From an uncultured Prevotellaceae bacterium (GTDB lineage: Bacteria; Bacteroidota; Bacteroidia; Bacteroidales; Bacteroidaceae): DNA of 48,682 nucleotides. Where the stretch lies: assembly GCA_946186505.1 (NCBI GenBank), contig CAMHNI010000027.1, positions 1 to 48,682 on the forward strand, given 5' to 3'. Of the stretch, positions 1-7,306 are shown one piece after another; within the stretch, counting starts at the first letter, position 1; each line of letters begins with the position of its first letter. The position numbers and the translations under genes were made by a program. A model generated the notes under the pieces. The model searched no databases. It worked only from the letters and a program-made list of their open reading frames with translations, and was not told the DNA's origin.

Positions 1-53
1 GATACTACCTAAAGCCTTGATTCCCACACATAAGCGGAGCTTGCGGAACTTGA

Positions 54-227
54 ATAAATAATTGGAGAATTGTTTGGCAGTTTAAGAAACACGAACTTCC
101 CAGTGCCAGCAGCATCAAAAAGGCACTCGACGTGCTCAAGGAAAAAGACCTCGTCTACAGTACGGCTGAAGGCTGCATTGTCTACGACCGCTTCCTTGAC
201 CTCTGGCTAAAACGTGTATTTATCTAA
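54..227 (+). pseudogene. C-terminal remnant of an AAA-type ATPase
   Basis: The open stretch follows an in-frame stop at 51-53 and ends at TAA 225-227. It translates to a tail containing FKKHELPSASSIKKALDVL and ending VYDRFLDLWLKRVFI. This resembles the C-terminal winged-helix end of the Bacteroidota ATP-binding proteins related to archaeal-type ATPases, which usually finish with a YxVYDRFxxxWL motif. The Walker motifs and the whole ATPase domain are absent, and there is no start codon in a credible position. I read it as a decayed gene tail. The family call rests on the short motif only; the truncation is clear. Confidence 0.45.
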
Positions 228-243
228 AGAAAATAAAGAAGAA

Positions 244-428
244 ATGACGTTCTTGTGTTCCTTGTTACATTTGCTGGTAGATGGGCTCTGCGTGTGCTGT
301 CTTTATCTGATGGCATCGTCGCTTTGGAAATGGCTGGTGGTAATCTCCTATGGACTATCGTCGTCGTGTTGGTCGCCTTGAGCCTTTGCTTCTATTTCGT
401 TAGGAAATATCGGAAATTAGACTTGTAA
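244..428 (+). pseudogene. Internally deleted MFS transporter remnant
   Basis: An ATG at 244 opens a frame reading MTFLCSLLHLLVDGLCVCCLYLM, which resembles the first membrane helix of Bacteroidota MFS transporters. That frame stops at 379-381. A second frame over the same stretch reads LLWTIVVVLVALSLCFYFVRKYRKLDL and stops at 426-428, which looks like a last membrane helix and basic tail. A normal transporter is about 400 residues; here only the two ends remain, in different frames, within 185 bases. The simplest reading is a large internal deletion with a frame change. The family assignment is tentative. Confidence 0.4.
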
Positions 429-438
429 CCTTCTCAGG

Positions 439-473
439 TACTCCAACGACAACGTGCTGAAAGACGACGGCAT
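439..473 (+). repeat. Short duplicate of the 3' end of the barrel gene at 2050-2931
   Basis: These 35 bases nearly match 2860-2894, inside the last codons of the barrel-like gene downstream (the YSDNNVLKDGG region there; here YSNDNVLKDDG). Sequence on either side does not continue the match. It is probably the scar of a second, deleted copy of the gene, or of a recombination event between copies. Confidence 0.5.
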
Positions 474-484
474 GGGAACACACA

Positions 485-517
485 CTGGAGGTCGCAACGA
501 TGCGGTCTCCAGTTTTT
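485..517 (+). terminator. Rho-independent terminator
   Basis: CTGGAG at 485-490 pairs with CTCCAG at 507-512, with a small inner CGC/GCG pairing, followed directly by five T at 513-517. It lies downstream of the MFS remnant and upstream of the sigma factor gene, so it would isolate the sigma operon from upstream transcription. Confidence 0.7.
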
Positions 518-554
518 CTATAGAATTTTCATTGGAGTCAATAAAAAAGTTGGG

Positions 555-576
555 TTGCGATGTCACAAAATCGCAA
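555..576. promoter_or_regulatory. Perfect 7-bp inverted repeat upstream of the sigma gene
   Basis: TTGCGAT (555-561) and ATCGCAA (570-576) form a perfect inverted repeat with an 8-base spacer, 33 bases before the sigma factor start. It could be an operator or a small hairpin. No clear TAnnTTTG box was found here, so its relation to a promoter is unknown. Confidence 0.35.
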
Positions 577-609
577 TTTCTGCGTATTATTAGTAAAGAG
601 ACAGTCTGA

Positions 610-1077
610 ATGACGCAAGAAGAATTCAAGGAAGAAGCGCGACGGCTAAGGCCGCGACTGCTGCAGACAGCCCGGCGATACCTCTGTGAGGATGATGCCG
701 AGGACACGGTGCAGGACGTACTGCTGCGCCTGTGGCAGATGGTCGATATGCTCCGCATGCCCATCGATGCGCTGGCAACGGTGCTCGTCCGCAACTTCTG
801 TGTTGACAGGCTGAGACGTCAGAAACCGTCGCAGGCGCTGACCGCAAACTGCGAACAGGCTGACGAAACTGAAACCGACGAGCGCATAGAGCGCGTATTG
901 GCAATGATTGACACCCTGCCCACCCTACAGCAGACCATCCTGCGACTACGCCACATGGACGGCATGGGGATGAGGGAGATAGCCGAGCTGACAGGCAGCA
1001 GCGAGGTGGCCATACGTAAGGCACTGAGCCGGGCAAGACAAACATTAAGACAACAATACGAGAAACGATATGAATAA
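610..1077 (+). CDS. ECF-type RNA polymerase sigma factor
   Basis: A 155-residue protein with the two-domain layout of ECF sigma factors. Residues about 18-45 match sigma region 2 (ARRYLCEDDAEDTVQDVLLRLW). Residues about 100-150 match region 4, with the recognition helix in EIAELTGSSEVAIRKALSRAR. There is no region 3, as expected for ECF factors. It should direct core RNA polymerase to a small set of promoters. The stop overlaps the next gene by 8 bases, a layout typical of a sigma factor followed by its membrane anti-sigma partner. The targets are unknown; the same-strand genes that follow (1560-2931) are candidates. Family call is secure. Confidence 0.93.
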   Translation: MTQEEFKEEARRLRPRLLQTARRYLCEDDAEDTVQDVLLRLWQMVDMLRMPIDALATVLVRNFCVDRLRRQKPSQALTANCEQADETETDERIERVLAMIDTLPTLQQTILRLRHMDGMGMREIAELTGSSEVAIRKALSRARQTLRQQYEKRYE

Positions 1078-1525
1078 CTTGCTGAAAATAAGAACCCTTA
1101 CCGAGAAGTTCTTCGACGGCGACACCACGCCAGCGGAGGAACAGGAGCTGTACGATTTCTACCAGCAGGACAACATTCCTGAGGACTTGCGCCCTAACCG
1201 CGAGCTCTTCAGAGACTTGGCGGCGCTGACGACCCTCTCCCCGACCCGTAATGCCGAAGAGCCCGTCGCAACAGTGCGTAGCCTTGAGCCACGTCGCCGC
1301 CGTTGGTGGGCAGTAGCTGCCGCAGTGGCCGCCTTGCTGATAGTGGGCGGAACAGCACTCTACCACTATCAGTCAGAGAACGAGTGTGTGGCCTACATCT
1401 ACGGTGAGCGGGTGACTGACCGTGAGGTGGTGCTTGGCGAGATGCAGAAGACGATGACGGCCATGACTGCCGACGGCAGCGACGTGGTAGAGGAACAACT
1501 GAAGGCATTGTTTGGTAACGATTGA
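1070..1525 (+). CDS. Single-pass membrane protein, putative anti-sigma factor
   Basis: A 151-residue protein that overlaps the sigma gene by 8 bases, implying translational coupling. Residues 1-74 are charged and predicted cytoplasmic. A basic RRRRWW stretch precedes one hydrophobic helix at about 79-98, and residues 100-151 would lie in the periplasm. This topology, with a soluble N-terminus that could bind the sigma factor and a short outer domain, fits a membrane anti-sigma regulator. No zinc-binding HxxxCxxC motif is visible, so it is not a ZAS-type anti-sigma. The role is inferred from position and topology; the family itself is not one I can name. Confidence 0.6.
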   Translation: MNNLLKIRTLTEKFFDGDTTPAEEQELYDFYQQDNIPEDLRPNRELFRDLAALTTLSPTRNAEEPVATVRSLEPRRRRWWAVAAAVAALLIVGGTALYHYQSENECVAYIYGERVTDREVVLGEMQKTMTAMTADGSDVVEEQLKALFGND

Positions 1526-1559
1526 AAAGTTGGAAGATTGAAGATAAAAGTAAGACAAT

Positions 1560-2036
1560 ATGAAACGTATTCTTTATTTATCATTTGTCATTTTTCAGTT
1601 ATCAGTTAGCGGCGCAGCCGCGCAAACGGGACTGAAGATCAACGAACTGTTCGAGGGCCGCATCATCCCACAGGAGAAGATGGTGGAAACCCGCGTTCGC
1701 GGCAAGACGCTGGCCAAGTATCAGCTGACGTACTACCGCAGCGTGCGCTTCACCGCCACATCGGAAGAGGCTGAACGGTTGATGCACATGGTGGAGGCCG
1801 ACGGCAAGGGGCACTTTGCCACGGGAGGCGATAAGTCCTTCAAGACGATGTATGGAAAGGAGCATAGCATCACCTTCAAGACCCAAGTGAGGAAACAGGG
1901 CGACAAGAACTGCTTCCTGTGCTATCAGTCGTTTTGGAGGGGCAACAATCCAGAACGTCAGGTGACTGTCATCTACATGGAAGGCCCCGTCAGAAGCTTG
2001 GAACAATTAGAAGAACTGTTGAAGATTGAAGATTAA
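1560..2036 (+). CDS. Secreted protein of unknown function (DUF6108-like)
   Basis: A 158-residue protein with an N-terminal signal peptide (MKRILYLSFVIFQLSVSGAAAQ, cleavage probably after AAA-Q). The mature part begins with a conserved-looking LKINELFEGRIIPQEKM segment and has alternating beta-type stretches. It resembles a small Bacteroidota family often found after sigma/anti-sigma genes (DUF6108); that name is from memory and unchecked. It starts 34 bases after the putative anti-sigma gene and is followed 13 bases later by another secreted protein, so the four genes probably form one operon. Confidence 0.55.
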   Translation: MKRILYLSFVIFQLSVSGAAAQTGLKINELFEGRIIPQEKMVETRVRGKTLAKYQLTYYRSVRFTATSEEAERLMHMVEADGKGHFATGGDKSFKTMYGKEHSITFKTQVRKQGDKNCFLCYQSFWRGNNPERQVTVIYMEGPVRSLEQLEELLKIED

Positions 2037-2049
2037 AAGTAAGACAGAT

Positions 2050-2931
2050 ATGAAACGAACCATTTATTTATCCTTAGTCATTAGCGTGATGTCATTCAGC
2101 AGCGTAGCTGCGCAAAACGACACAGTAGTAATACACAATCCCCAAAAGGTGACCATCGTGACAGGTGACTCGCTACAGAAAATCATTGTCAAGGGGAAAG
2201 AGGGCGACGACAAGTTCGTGTATCAGAACACCATACAGCTCGTTGACTCCAACTATGTGAGCACCACCCGCATCGGTCGCGACCGCTGGGAGCTGATACC
2301 CAGCGTGAAGGTCGGCAAGAAAAACGACGACATGAATGGCAGTGGCTCCAGCAACAGTATTTCCGCCCACATCGGCATCGGCTTTACCGCTCCGACCAAA
2401 GCCGACACGCGCACGGACTTCTCGACCTTCAAGTCGTGGGAAATCTTTTTCACCCCGATACAGTTTGACCACCACTTCGACCGTCGGGAGCGCAACACCG
2501 TGTCGTTGGGCTTCGGCCTCGACTGGAAGAACTACCGCATGACGGGTGATACACGATTCACGAAAGCCCCCGACGGTAATGTCGTCGTAGAGAAGTATCC
2601 CTTGCAGGTGTCGCCAGATTTCTCGCGCATAAAAGTTTTCTCGCTCACGGCTAATCTCGGATTTGAGCACAGCTTCAACGACGACTTTTGGATTGGCTTC
2701 GGTCCAGTGGTAAACTTCAACGTCTATGGCAGCGTCCTGACGGAATACACCATGTATGGCGATGAAATGAGGAAGCTGGAAAAGAACATACGTCAACGTC
2801 CCATCACCGTCGACTGGATGTTGCGGCTTGGCATCTTCTCCATACCTTTTTACGTCAAGTACTCCGACAACAACGTGCTGAAAGACGGCGGCATCAAGTT
2901 CCGCTCACTCTCCTTCGGACTCTATTTATAG
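2050..2931 (+). CDS. Outer-membrane beta-barrel-like protein
   Basis: A 293-residue exported protein. I chose ATG 2050 because the next residues form a signal peptide (MKRTIYLSLVISVMSFSSVAAQ); the frame is open further upstream but only from a TTG. The mature sequence has an early segment around IVTGDSLQKIIVKGKEGDDKF, then many alternating polar/hydrophobic strands with aromatic ends, finishing GIKFRSLSFGLYL, typical of a barrel C-terminus ending in an aromatic/leucine strand. It is the last gene of the sigma operon. The 5' region (2021-2057) nearly repeats that of the preceding gene (1533-1567), and its 3' end is partly duplicated at 439-473. Confidence 0.6.
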   Translation: MKRTIYLSLVISVMSFSSVAAQNDTVVIHNPQKVTIVTGDSLQKIIVKGKEGDDKFVYQNTIQLVDSNYVSTTRIGRDRWELIPSVKVGKKNDDMNGSGSSNSISAHIGIGFTAPTKADTRTDFSTFKSWEIFFTPIQFDHHFDRRERNTVSLGFGLDWKNYRMTGDTRFTKAPDGNVVVEKYPLQVSPDFSRIKVFSLTANLGFEHSFNDDFWIGFGPVVNFNVYGSVLTEYTMYGDEMRKLEKNIRQRPITVDWMLRLGIFSIPFYVKYSDNNVLKDGGIKFRSLSFGLYL

Positions 2932-3023
2932 AAAAAAGTGTCGCCAAGGAATACAACCGCTACGGAGCGCCGGTGTGTCAATAGTCGATTGGTCAAAATA
3001 CTAAAAGCCTGATTATTAATGGT

Positions 3024-3424
3024 TTGACATTTTTATCTGTGAAATGTGGAGAAGTCGTTGTGGAACCCGTTCCCATTCCCAATCCATATCTTAATCCTGA
3101 ATCCTCGGAGCAAGTATTCGGTATCGTTGAGCAGATGCCGTTATTCCCTGGCGGTGACAAGAAGCTGATGGATTTTTGTCGGAGAACATTCGCTATCCTG
3201 AGGAATTAGCTGAAAGTTGTATTCAGGGGCGAGTCATCGTTACCTTTGTCGTAGAAAAGGACGGCAGCATCAGTGGAGCAAAGGTCGTCAAAAGCGTTCA
3301 CCCGCTGTTGGACGAGGAGGCTCTGAGAATAGTCAATGCGATGCCCAAATGGATTCCCGGCAAGCAAAATGGCGTGACGTACAGAGTGAAGTACTACCTT
3401 CCTGTAAACTTCCGACTGCAATGA
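3024..3424 (+). pseudogene. TonB-like C-terminal domain, truncated and frameshifted
   Basis: Two overlapping frames (3024-3209 and 3176-3424) together give one TonB C-terminal domain: VFGIVEQMPLFPGGDKKLMDF joins LSENIRYPEELAESCIQGRV and continues to AMPKWIPGKQNGVTYRVKYYLPV. The break sits in a run of five T at 3173-3177; one extra T would restore the frame. The N-terminal membrane anchor and most of the proline-rich linker of a full energy transducer are also missing, so it is both truncated and shifted. An intact protein would pass energy from the inner membrane to TonB-dependent receptors. A sequencing error in the T run could explain the shift but not the missing N-terminus. Confidence 0.8.
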
Positions 3425-3603
3425 GAGTTCCCATGATTGGCATCTGCCGTCACCGCATTGCTACCGACGGTCAGGGAGTGACCACGCTCGTGGCCTTCCA
3501 CGGCTGTCCGCTGCGCTGCAAATACTGTCTGAACGCCCAGTGCCTGCGAGCCGACGGCATCTGGCGGCAGATGACCGTTCAGGAGATCCTGGATGAGGTG
3601 ACT
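3421..3603 (+). pseudogene. Truncated radical SAM activating enzyme
   Basis: The frame starts at an ATG overlapping the TonB-like stop (ATGA at 3421-3424). It encodes about 60 residues of a glycyl-radical-activating-enzyme type radical SAM protein, including the cluster motif CPLRCKYC (C-x3-C-x2-C) and WRQMTVQEILDEV. Immediately afterwards, where the family has its GGGEP SAM-binding motif, the sequence changes to the 3' end of the opposite-strand gene (3621-4511). The frame runs on to TGA 3718-3720 without family resemblance. The protein cannot bind SAM properly, so I call it a truncated gene with a junction near 3603. Confidence 0.75.
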
Positions 3604-3620
3604 CGACTGCTTCGAATATG

Positions 3621-4511
3621 TCAGTCCGCACGAAGCACGCTGATGTCCATTTTCCTGCTGAGACGGCTCTTAGTGCTGCGTATAGCCTGTTCGGAGCAGC
3701 AGAAAGAGCGCGCTTTCTGACTGTCGGTCTTACCGAAATATTCCATCATGCAAAAGAACGTCTCTTTCGGCGTCAGGGGCGACGACGACGTGCTGAGTGC
3801 GGCAGCAAGTGCTGCGTCAACCATGGGCAGCGTCTTCAGCGCAGCCTGCTCTTCACGCTTGCCCATCTGGCTGATGTTCTGGTCGTTGATAATGGCAAAG
3901 AGTACGTCAACGCCCATCTTGGTCTCGCCGATGTCGAGCCGACACTCACCCTCGCTGCACGTTTCCGGTGACGGCGACGGCGTCTCCGCCAGCCGTTGCA
4001 GTCCCGCTCTCAGCTCACGGCGGGCGTCGACGATGCGCTGGCGATAGCGACGCGACAGGGCTTTCATTCTGAAAACATACCACATGCCGAGAACGCCAAG
4101 CAACAGCAGAAGCAGTATGACCACCGAGACAAGCACCAACTGCCGACGCACAGCCTCGGATTGCTCCACATGAGACTGCACGCTCAAGGCATTCATATAC
4201 GTCGAAGGAGTAACTGACTGCATCAGCAGCTCCAGCTCCTGTTGTCTTCCCTCACGATAATAGATGTAACAGAGCAGCGAAAGCGCATTGTTTTCAAGCG
4301 TAGAATCGCGACTAAGCAGGAATGCCCTGTTGGCGCACGCCTCAGCCTTGGCCAGCGAGCCATTGAACAATTCCTGATAAGCCATGTCCTGAAGAATGGC
4401 AGCACTGTCGACAACCTGTCCTGAAGCAGAACGGGAATTGCCCGTCTCCGACATCCGGCAAGCCACCAGCAGGCACGTTGCGAGCAGAAAAAAGGTCAGC
4501 AGTCTGTTCAT
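3621..4511 (-). CDS. Lipoprotein TPR-type membrane regulator
   Basis: A 296-residue protein. I chose the ATG at 4511 because it is followed by a lipoprotein signal (MNRLLTFFLLATCLLVAC, lipid Cys at residue 18); the frame is open further upstream. Residues about 35-115 are helical and TPR-like (QELFNGSLAKAEACANRAFLLSRD). One strong membrane helix lies at about 125-147, followed by a basic coiled segment. The C-terminal 70 residues include LTPKETFFCMMEYFGKTDSQKARSFCCSEQAIRSTKSRLSRKM, resembling the LuxR-like helix-turn-helix tails of Bacteroidota TPR sensor-regulators. The domain call is moderate. Lipidation plus an internal helix with a cytoplasmic DNA-binding tail is the expected topology. 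Confidence 0.6.
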   Translation of the reverse strand: MNRLLTFFLLATCLLVACRMSETGNSRSASGQVVDSAAILQDMAYQELFNGSLAKAEACANRAFLLSRDSTLENNALSLLCYIYYREGRQQELELLMQSVTPSTYMNALSVQSHVEQSEAVRRQLVLVSVVILLLLLLGVLGMWYVFRMKALSRRYRQRIVDARRELRAGLQRLAETPSPSPETCSEGECRLDIGETKMGVDVLFAIINDQNISQMGKREEQAALKTLPMVDAALAAALSTSSSPLTPKETFFCMMEYFGKTDSQKARSFCCSEQAIRSTKSRLSRKMDISVLRAD

Positions 4512-4518
4512 TTGCCTG

Positions 4519-4526
4519 CAAAGGTA
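4519..4526 (-). promoter_or_regulatory. Bacteroidota -7 box (TACCTTTG)
   Basis: On the minus strand TACCTTTG matches the TAnnTTTG consensus and lies 8 bases before the start of the lipoprotein regulator, implying a very short leader. A weak TTG lies 16 bases further upstream; the -33 element is poor. Confidence 0.5.
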
Positions 4527-4610
4527 CGAATAAAAAACGAAACAATCATTAAAAAGTTCATGGCAAATGAACAACAAACAGAAAAATGATGTAACTTAGC
4601 AGCCAGGAAA

Positions 4611-4840
4611 ATGGGAAAAAACATGAAACAGCGATTTGCTATTATTGTGCTCTTTGCACTGATTGTCGCCTCCAGCATCACCAGCTTCGGCTGCTACAGT
4701 GCTGCAAGCCGGATGGTGAGTGAGGATATGGACAGGGCGCTTGCGCTAACCATGAGGGAACAGCAGTGTGACGTGATCAGTCAAGACACCATCAGAACAT
4801 TCAACAGCCACTTGCAGATAGCGGCGCTGAGAGGGCAGGC
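4611..4840 (+). pseudogene. N-terminal fragment of a membrane-anchored regulator
   Basis: From ATG 4611 (or 4623) the frame encodes MKQRFAIIVLFALIVASSIT, a membrane anchor, then MDRALALTMREQQCDVISQDTIRTFNSHLQ and LRGQA. This resembles the N-terminus of Bacteroidota membrane-bound winged-helix proteins, from memory. After about 4840 the frame becomes a serine/proline run to TAA 4890-4892, while another frame over the same bases reads as a DUF2723 membrane protein. I therefore place a gene junction at about 4840. The DNA-binding domain is missing. Confidence 0.5.
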
Positions 4841-5761
4841 TGCATCTTCTTCCTCTTCCTCACCATCACCCACTTCGCCATACGGCTATTAAGGGGAAGG
4901 GGCATGGTTGGTGCTTGCGCTCCCTTGTCGTCAAGCGGCATGGCCGAGCGGCAATCTCCTCAAGCGGAAACATATTCACTGCAACAGGTCATCATCATCG
5001 AGGCGTGCGGAATGGTAGGGGCTATGGCCTACACCTTCAGCGACACGTTCTGGTTCTCGGCCGTCGAGGCTGAGGTCTATGCGTTTTCCTCGTTCCTGAC
5101 GGCCCTGATGTTCTGGCTCATACTGAAATGGGAGGAGAAGACTGAAGACCGGTGGATTGTCCTCATTGCCTACATCACCGGCCTGTCCATCGGCGTCCAC
5201 CTGCTCTGTCTGCTCTGCCTGCCCGCCATGTCGTTTGTGGTCTATTTCCGTCGGGCGAAGCGTATCACGCTGACGGGTATGCTGACAACGCTCATGGCCG
5301 GAGGCTTGCTCGTGGGCATCATCCTCTACGGACTCATACCGGGAGTCGTGCAGATGGGCGGCTGGTTTGAACTGCTGTTTACCAACTTCTTTGGCTGCCC
5401 GTATCATACAGGACTCGTCTGTTATACCCTGTTGCTGACGGGAGCACTTGTCGTGAGTTATTATAAGGTACGAAGAAAGACGGTCAAACTGGCGTTGGCC
5501 TGTGTCCTGATGATTCTGGCCGGCTACAGCAGCTACGGTGTCATCCTTATCAGGGCGAACGCCAACATGCCGATGAACGAGAATGCACCTGGCAACATCT
5601 TTTCACTGGGCAGCTACCTGAACCGTGAGCAATACGGCAAGACGCCGCTGTTCTACGGTCCCGCCTATTGCATGCAGCAGGCGCTTGCCGTAGCCGCACA
5701 GTTTGACAGAAACAATATCTATCAACAATACATCAAGCAATATGAACGCTACAATCAGTAA
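4841..5761 (+). pseudogene. Rearranged fragment of a DUF2723 membrane protein
   Basis: From about 4841 the frame reads IFFLFLTITHFAIRLL, and from 4904 onward ACGMVGAMAYTFSDTFWFSAVEAEVYAFSSFLTALMFWLILKWE and YITGLSIGVHLLCLLCLPAM. These are hallmarks of DUF2723, a multi-pass protein with an O-mannosyltransferase-like core that is normally over 1000 residues. The first part, with the conserved acidic loop (SFWDCPEF in relatives), is gone. About 30 atypical residues (roughly 4892-4990) sit between the first helix and EACGMVGA. Near 5660 the sequence jumps from FYGPAY to a short tail (QQALAVAAQFDRNNIYQQYIKQYERYNQ) resembling the far C-terminus. At least two deletions are implied. Confidence 0.7.
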
Positions 5762-5966
5762 ATGCATCTCAGCCATGACCAGCCGCCGCATCATCATCAC
5801 GGCCTGCGTCCTCATCCTCACGGGCTATCTCCTTATGTCAGGTTCAGGCAGCAACGAGCTGTCGTTCAATCCCGACATCTTCTCGTCCCGCCGAATTGTT
5901 ATTGCTCCGATACTCTGTCTGACAGGCTACCTGCTGATCATCGTCGGAATACTACAAAAAGAATGA
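5742..5966 (+). CDS. DUF3098 family small membrane protein
   Basis: A 74-residue protein with two membrane helices separated by a conserved loop: ITACVLILTGYLLMSGSGS, then FNPDIFSSRRIVIAPILCLTGYLLIIVGIL. The LLMSG-G-S and FNPxIFSxRRIxxAP motifs are those of DUF3098. Starts at 5742 or 5775 (MTSRRIII) are both possible; 5742 overlaps the end of the DUF2723 remnant by 20 bases. In many Bacteroidota this gene sits between ftsX and uppP. Here neither neighbour is present, so it is either a displaced copy or has been cut from its usual operon. The gene itself looks intact. Confidence 0.75.
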   Translation: MNATISKCISAMTSRRIIITACVLILTGYLLMSGSGSNELSFNPDIFSSRRIVIAPILCLTGYLLIIVGILQKE

Positions 5967-6124
5967 TGTCAGGCGACAGACTTTTCATTGTCTTTGTAGC
6001 CACTTGGCTTACGCTTTTGCGTACAGAAAAATCGTTCCGGCGGCTTTGGAACGGTGTTCCAAGGCCTCTGGAACGGTGTTCTGATGGTTTCGGACTATAT
6101 GAAAATGGCCCACAATCGTCAAAT

Positions 6125-6210
6125 AACCAACGAAAACCAACGAAAAACCAGCGAAAAACCAACGAAAATCCAGCGAAAATCTAGCGAAAACCAACGAAAA
6201 ACGAATCAAA
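6125..6210 (+). repeat. Tandem array of about eight 11-base units
   Basis: The consensus unit is ACCAACGAAAA, with variants ACCAGCGAAAA, TCCAGCGAAAA and TCTAGCGAAAA. Copies decay towards the 3' end. The units are far too short and lack spacers for a CRISPR array. The array is followed immediately by the GTGGTA inverted repeat. Confidence 0.75.
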
Positions 6211-6221
6211 AACTCTATAAA

Positions 6222-6326
6222 AGTGGCGAAAGTGGTAATATACTACCACTTCCACCACTCTTATTACCACTAAATAACTGCTTTATATACAGGAGGTTTG
6301 CATAATTAGTGGTAGAAGTGGTAATA
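6222..6326. repeat. GTGGTA-type direct and inverted repeats
   Basis: 6222-6240 and 6308-6326 are direct copies (16 of 19 bases), each ending AGTGGTAATA. Between them, 6241-6259 (TACTACCACTTCCACCACT) is an inverted copy with two mismatches to 6308-6326. The RNA could fold into alternative stems. Function is unknown. Confidence 0.6.
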
Positions 6327-6396
6327 GATTTCCAAAAAAAATCAATGTAGTGTAGATGTCGTTTATCGCTCAATACACATGAAATTGTGTCTATGT

Positions 6397-7269
6397 TTAT
6401 GGAAAGTATACATTGCCTAAATACACATGCTTTATGCCTTCTTCTTGCGCAATTTGCTTGGCTTCCTTCAGTGTTTGAATAGGAGTCGGAGGGATGTCCT
6501 GCATCTTGTATCTGGGGAAGAAACGGCTGAAGTGCAGGGGATTGTCGGCCAAGCTGTTGCCGAATAACCAGCGACACATCTGGCGAATCATTGTCATGTC
6601 ATCATTCACGCCAGGAATAACGAGGTTTGTCAGTTCTATCCACACACCGGCATCGCGCATGGCAAGAATGGTGTCGAGGACGGGCTGCAAGTGACCTCCA
6701 CTGATATGCTGGTAGATATCATCGGAGAAGGATTTTAAGTCGATGTTCGCTGCATCGAGATACGGTAGCAGGTCTTTCAGAGGCTCCTGACAGACATAGC
6801 CCGCCGTGACAAGGATGTTCCATAGGCCGTTTTCATGTGCCACCCGTGACGTTTCCGTCATAAATTCAAGATACGTCAACGGCTCCGTGTAGGTGTAGGC
6901 AATGCCTGGGCAATGGTGCTTCAAGCATAGTTCTACTATCTGCGATGGAGAAAGATCATAATGTCCTACTTCCGTTGGCGATACCTGAGAAATCTCATGG
7001 TTCTGACAGTTCAAGCACCTGAAGTTGCAGCCGGTACAGGCGAAGGAGAGACACTTGGTGCCAGGATGGAAGTGGTATAATGGTTTCTTCTCAATGGGGT
7101 CGATGGCCAGTGAACAGGGTTTGCCATAAACTTCGCTCACAAGCACACCGCCCTCATTGCGACGGCTTCGGCAGATACCCGTCTTGCCATTGGCAATACT
7201 GCAATAATGCGGACAGAGCTGACACTCCACCCGTCCATTATCTAACCGCTGATAATATCTGCACTCCAT
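6397..7269 (-). CDS. amrS: AmmeMemoRadiSam system radical SAM enzyme AmrS
   Basis: A 290-residue radical SAM protein. It has the N-terminal cysteine cluster of the AmrS/PflA-related group (CQLCPHYCSIANGKTGIC, residues 16-33). The cluster motif is C81-x3-C85-x2-C88 in ACTGCNFRCLNCQNHEIS, with the family's IDPIEKKPLYHF upstream. YTYTEPLTYLEF and TNLVIPGVND are also characteristic. It would bind a 4Fe-4S cluster and SAM; the substrate of the system is not established. It lies 37 bases after the Memo-AMMECR1 fusion gene on the same strand, completing the three-component Amme-Memo-RadiSam set. Length and motifs are complete. Confidence 0.93.
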   Translation of the reverse strand: MECRYYQRLDNGRVECQLCPHYCSIANGKTGICRSRRNEGGVLVSEVYGKPCSLAIDPIEKKPLYHFHPGTKCLSFACTGCNFRCLNCQNHEISQVSPTEVGHYDLSPSQIVELCLKHHCPGIAYTYTEPLTYLEFMTETSRVAHENGLWNILVTAGYVCQEPLKDLLPYLDAANIDLKSFSDDIYQHISGGHLQPVLDTILAMRDAGVWIELTNLVIPGVNDDMTMIRQMCRWLFGNSLADNPLHFSRFFPRYKMQDIPPTPIQTLKEAKQIAQEEGIKHVYLGNVYFP

Positions 7270-7306
7270 CTATGAGAATCCTGTTAATCCGTGAAGCTGT
7301 GGTCGC

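Larger units (their letters stand above)
5967..6396. other. Non-coding, repeat-rich intergenic region
   Basis: These 430 bases hold no convincing gene. They contain TTGGAAC/GTTCCAA paired around GGT (6046-6062) with a second TGGAACGGTGTTC copy ending at 6081, a tandem array (6125-6210) and a GTGGTA-type inverted repeat (6222-6326). Open frames crossing the region are artefacts of the repeats. Confidence 0.6.

Noticed and set aside
2173..2796. 207-codon minus-strand frame
   Set aside because: Antisense to the barrel-like gene of the sigma operon; no support.
5762..6184. 140-codon plus-strand frame
   Set aside because: Overlaps the DUF3098 gene in another frame, then runs through tandem repeats that give an artificial NQRKTNE-type tail.
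6125..6210. CRISPR array
   Set aside because: Units are about 11 bases, contiguous, without spacers, and there are no cas genes.
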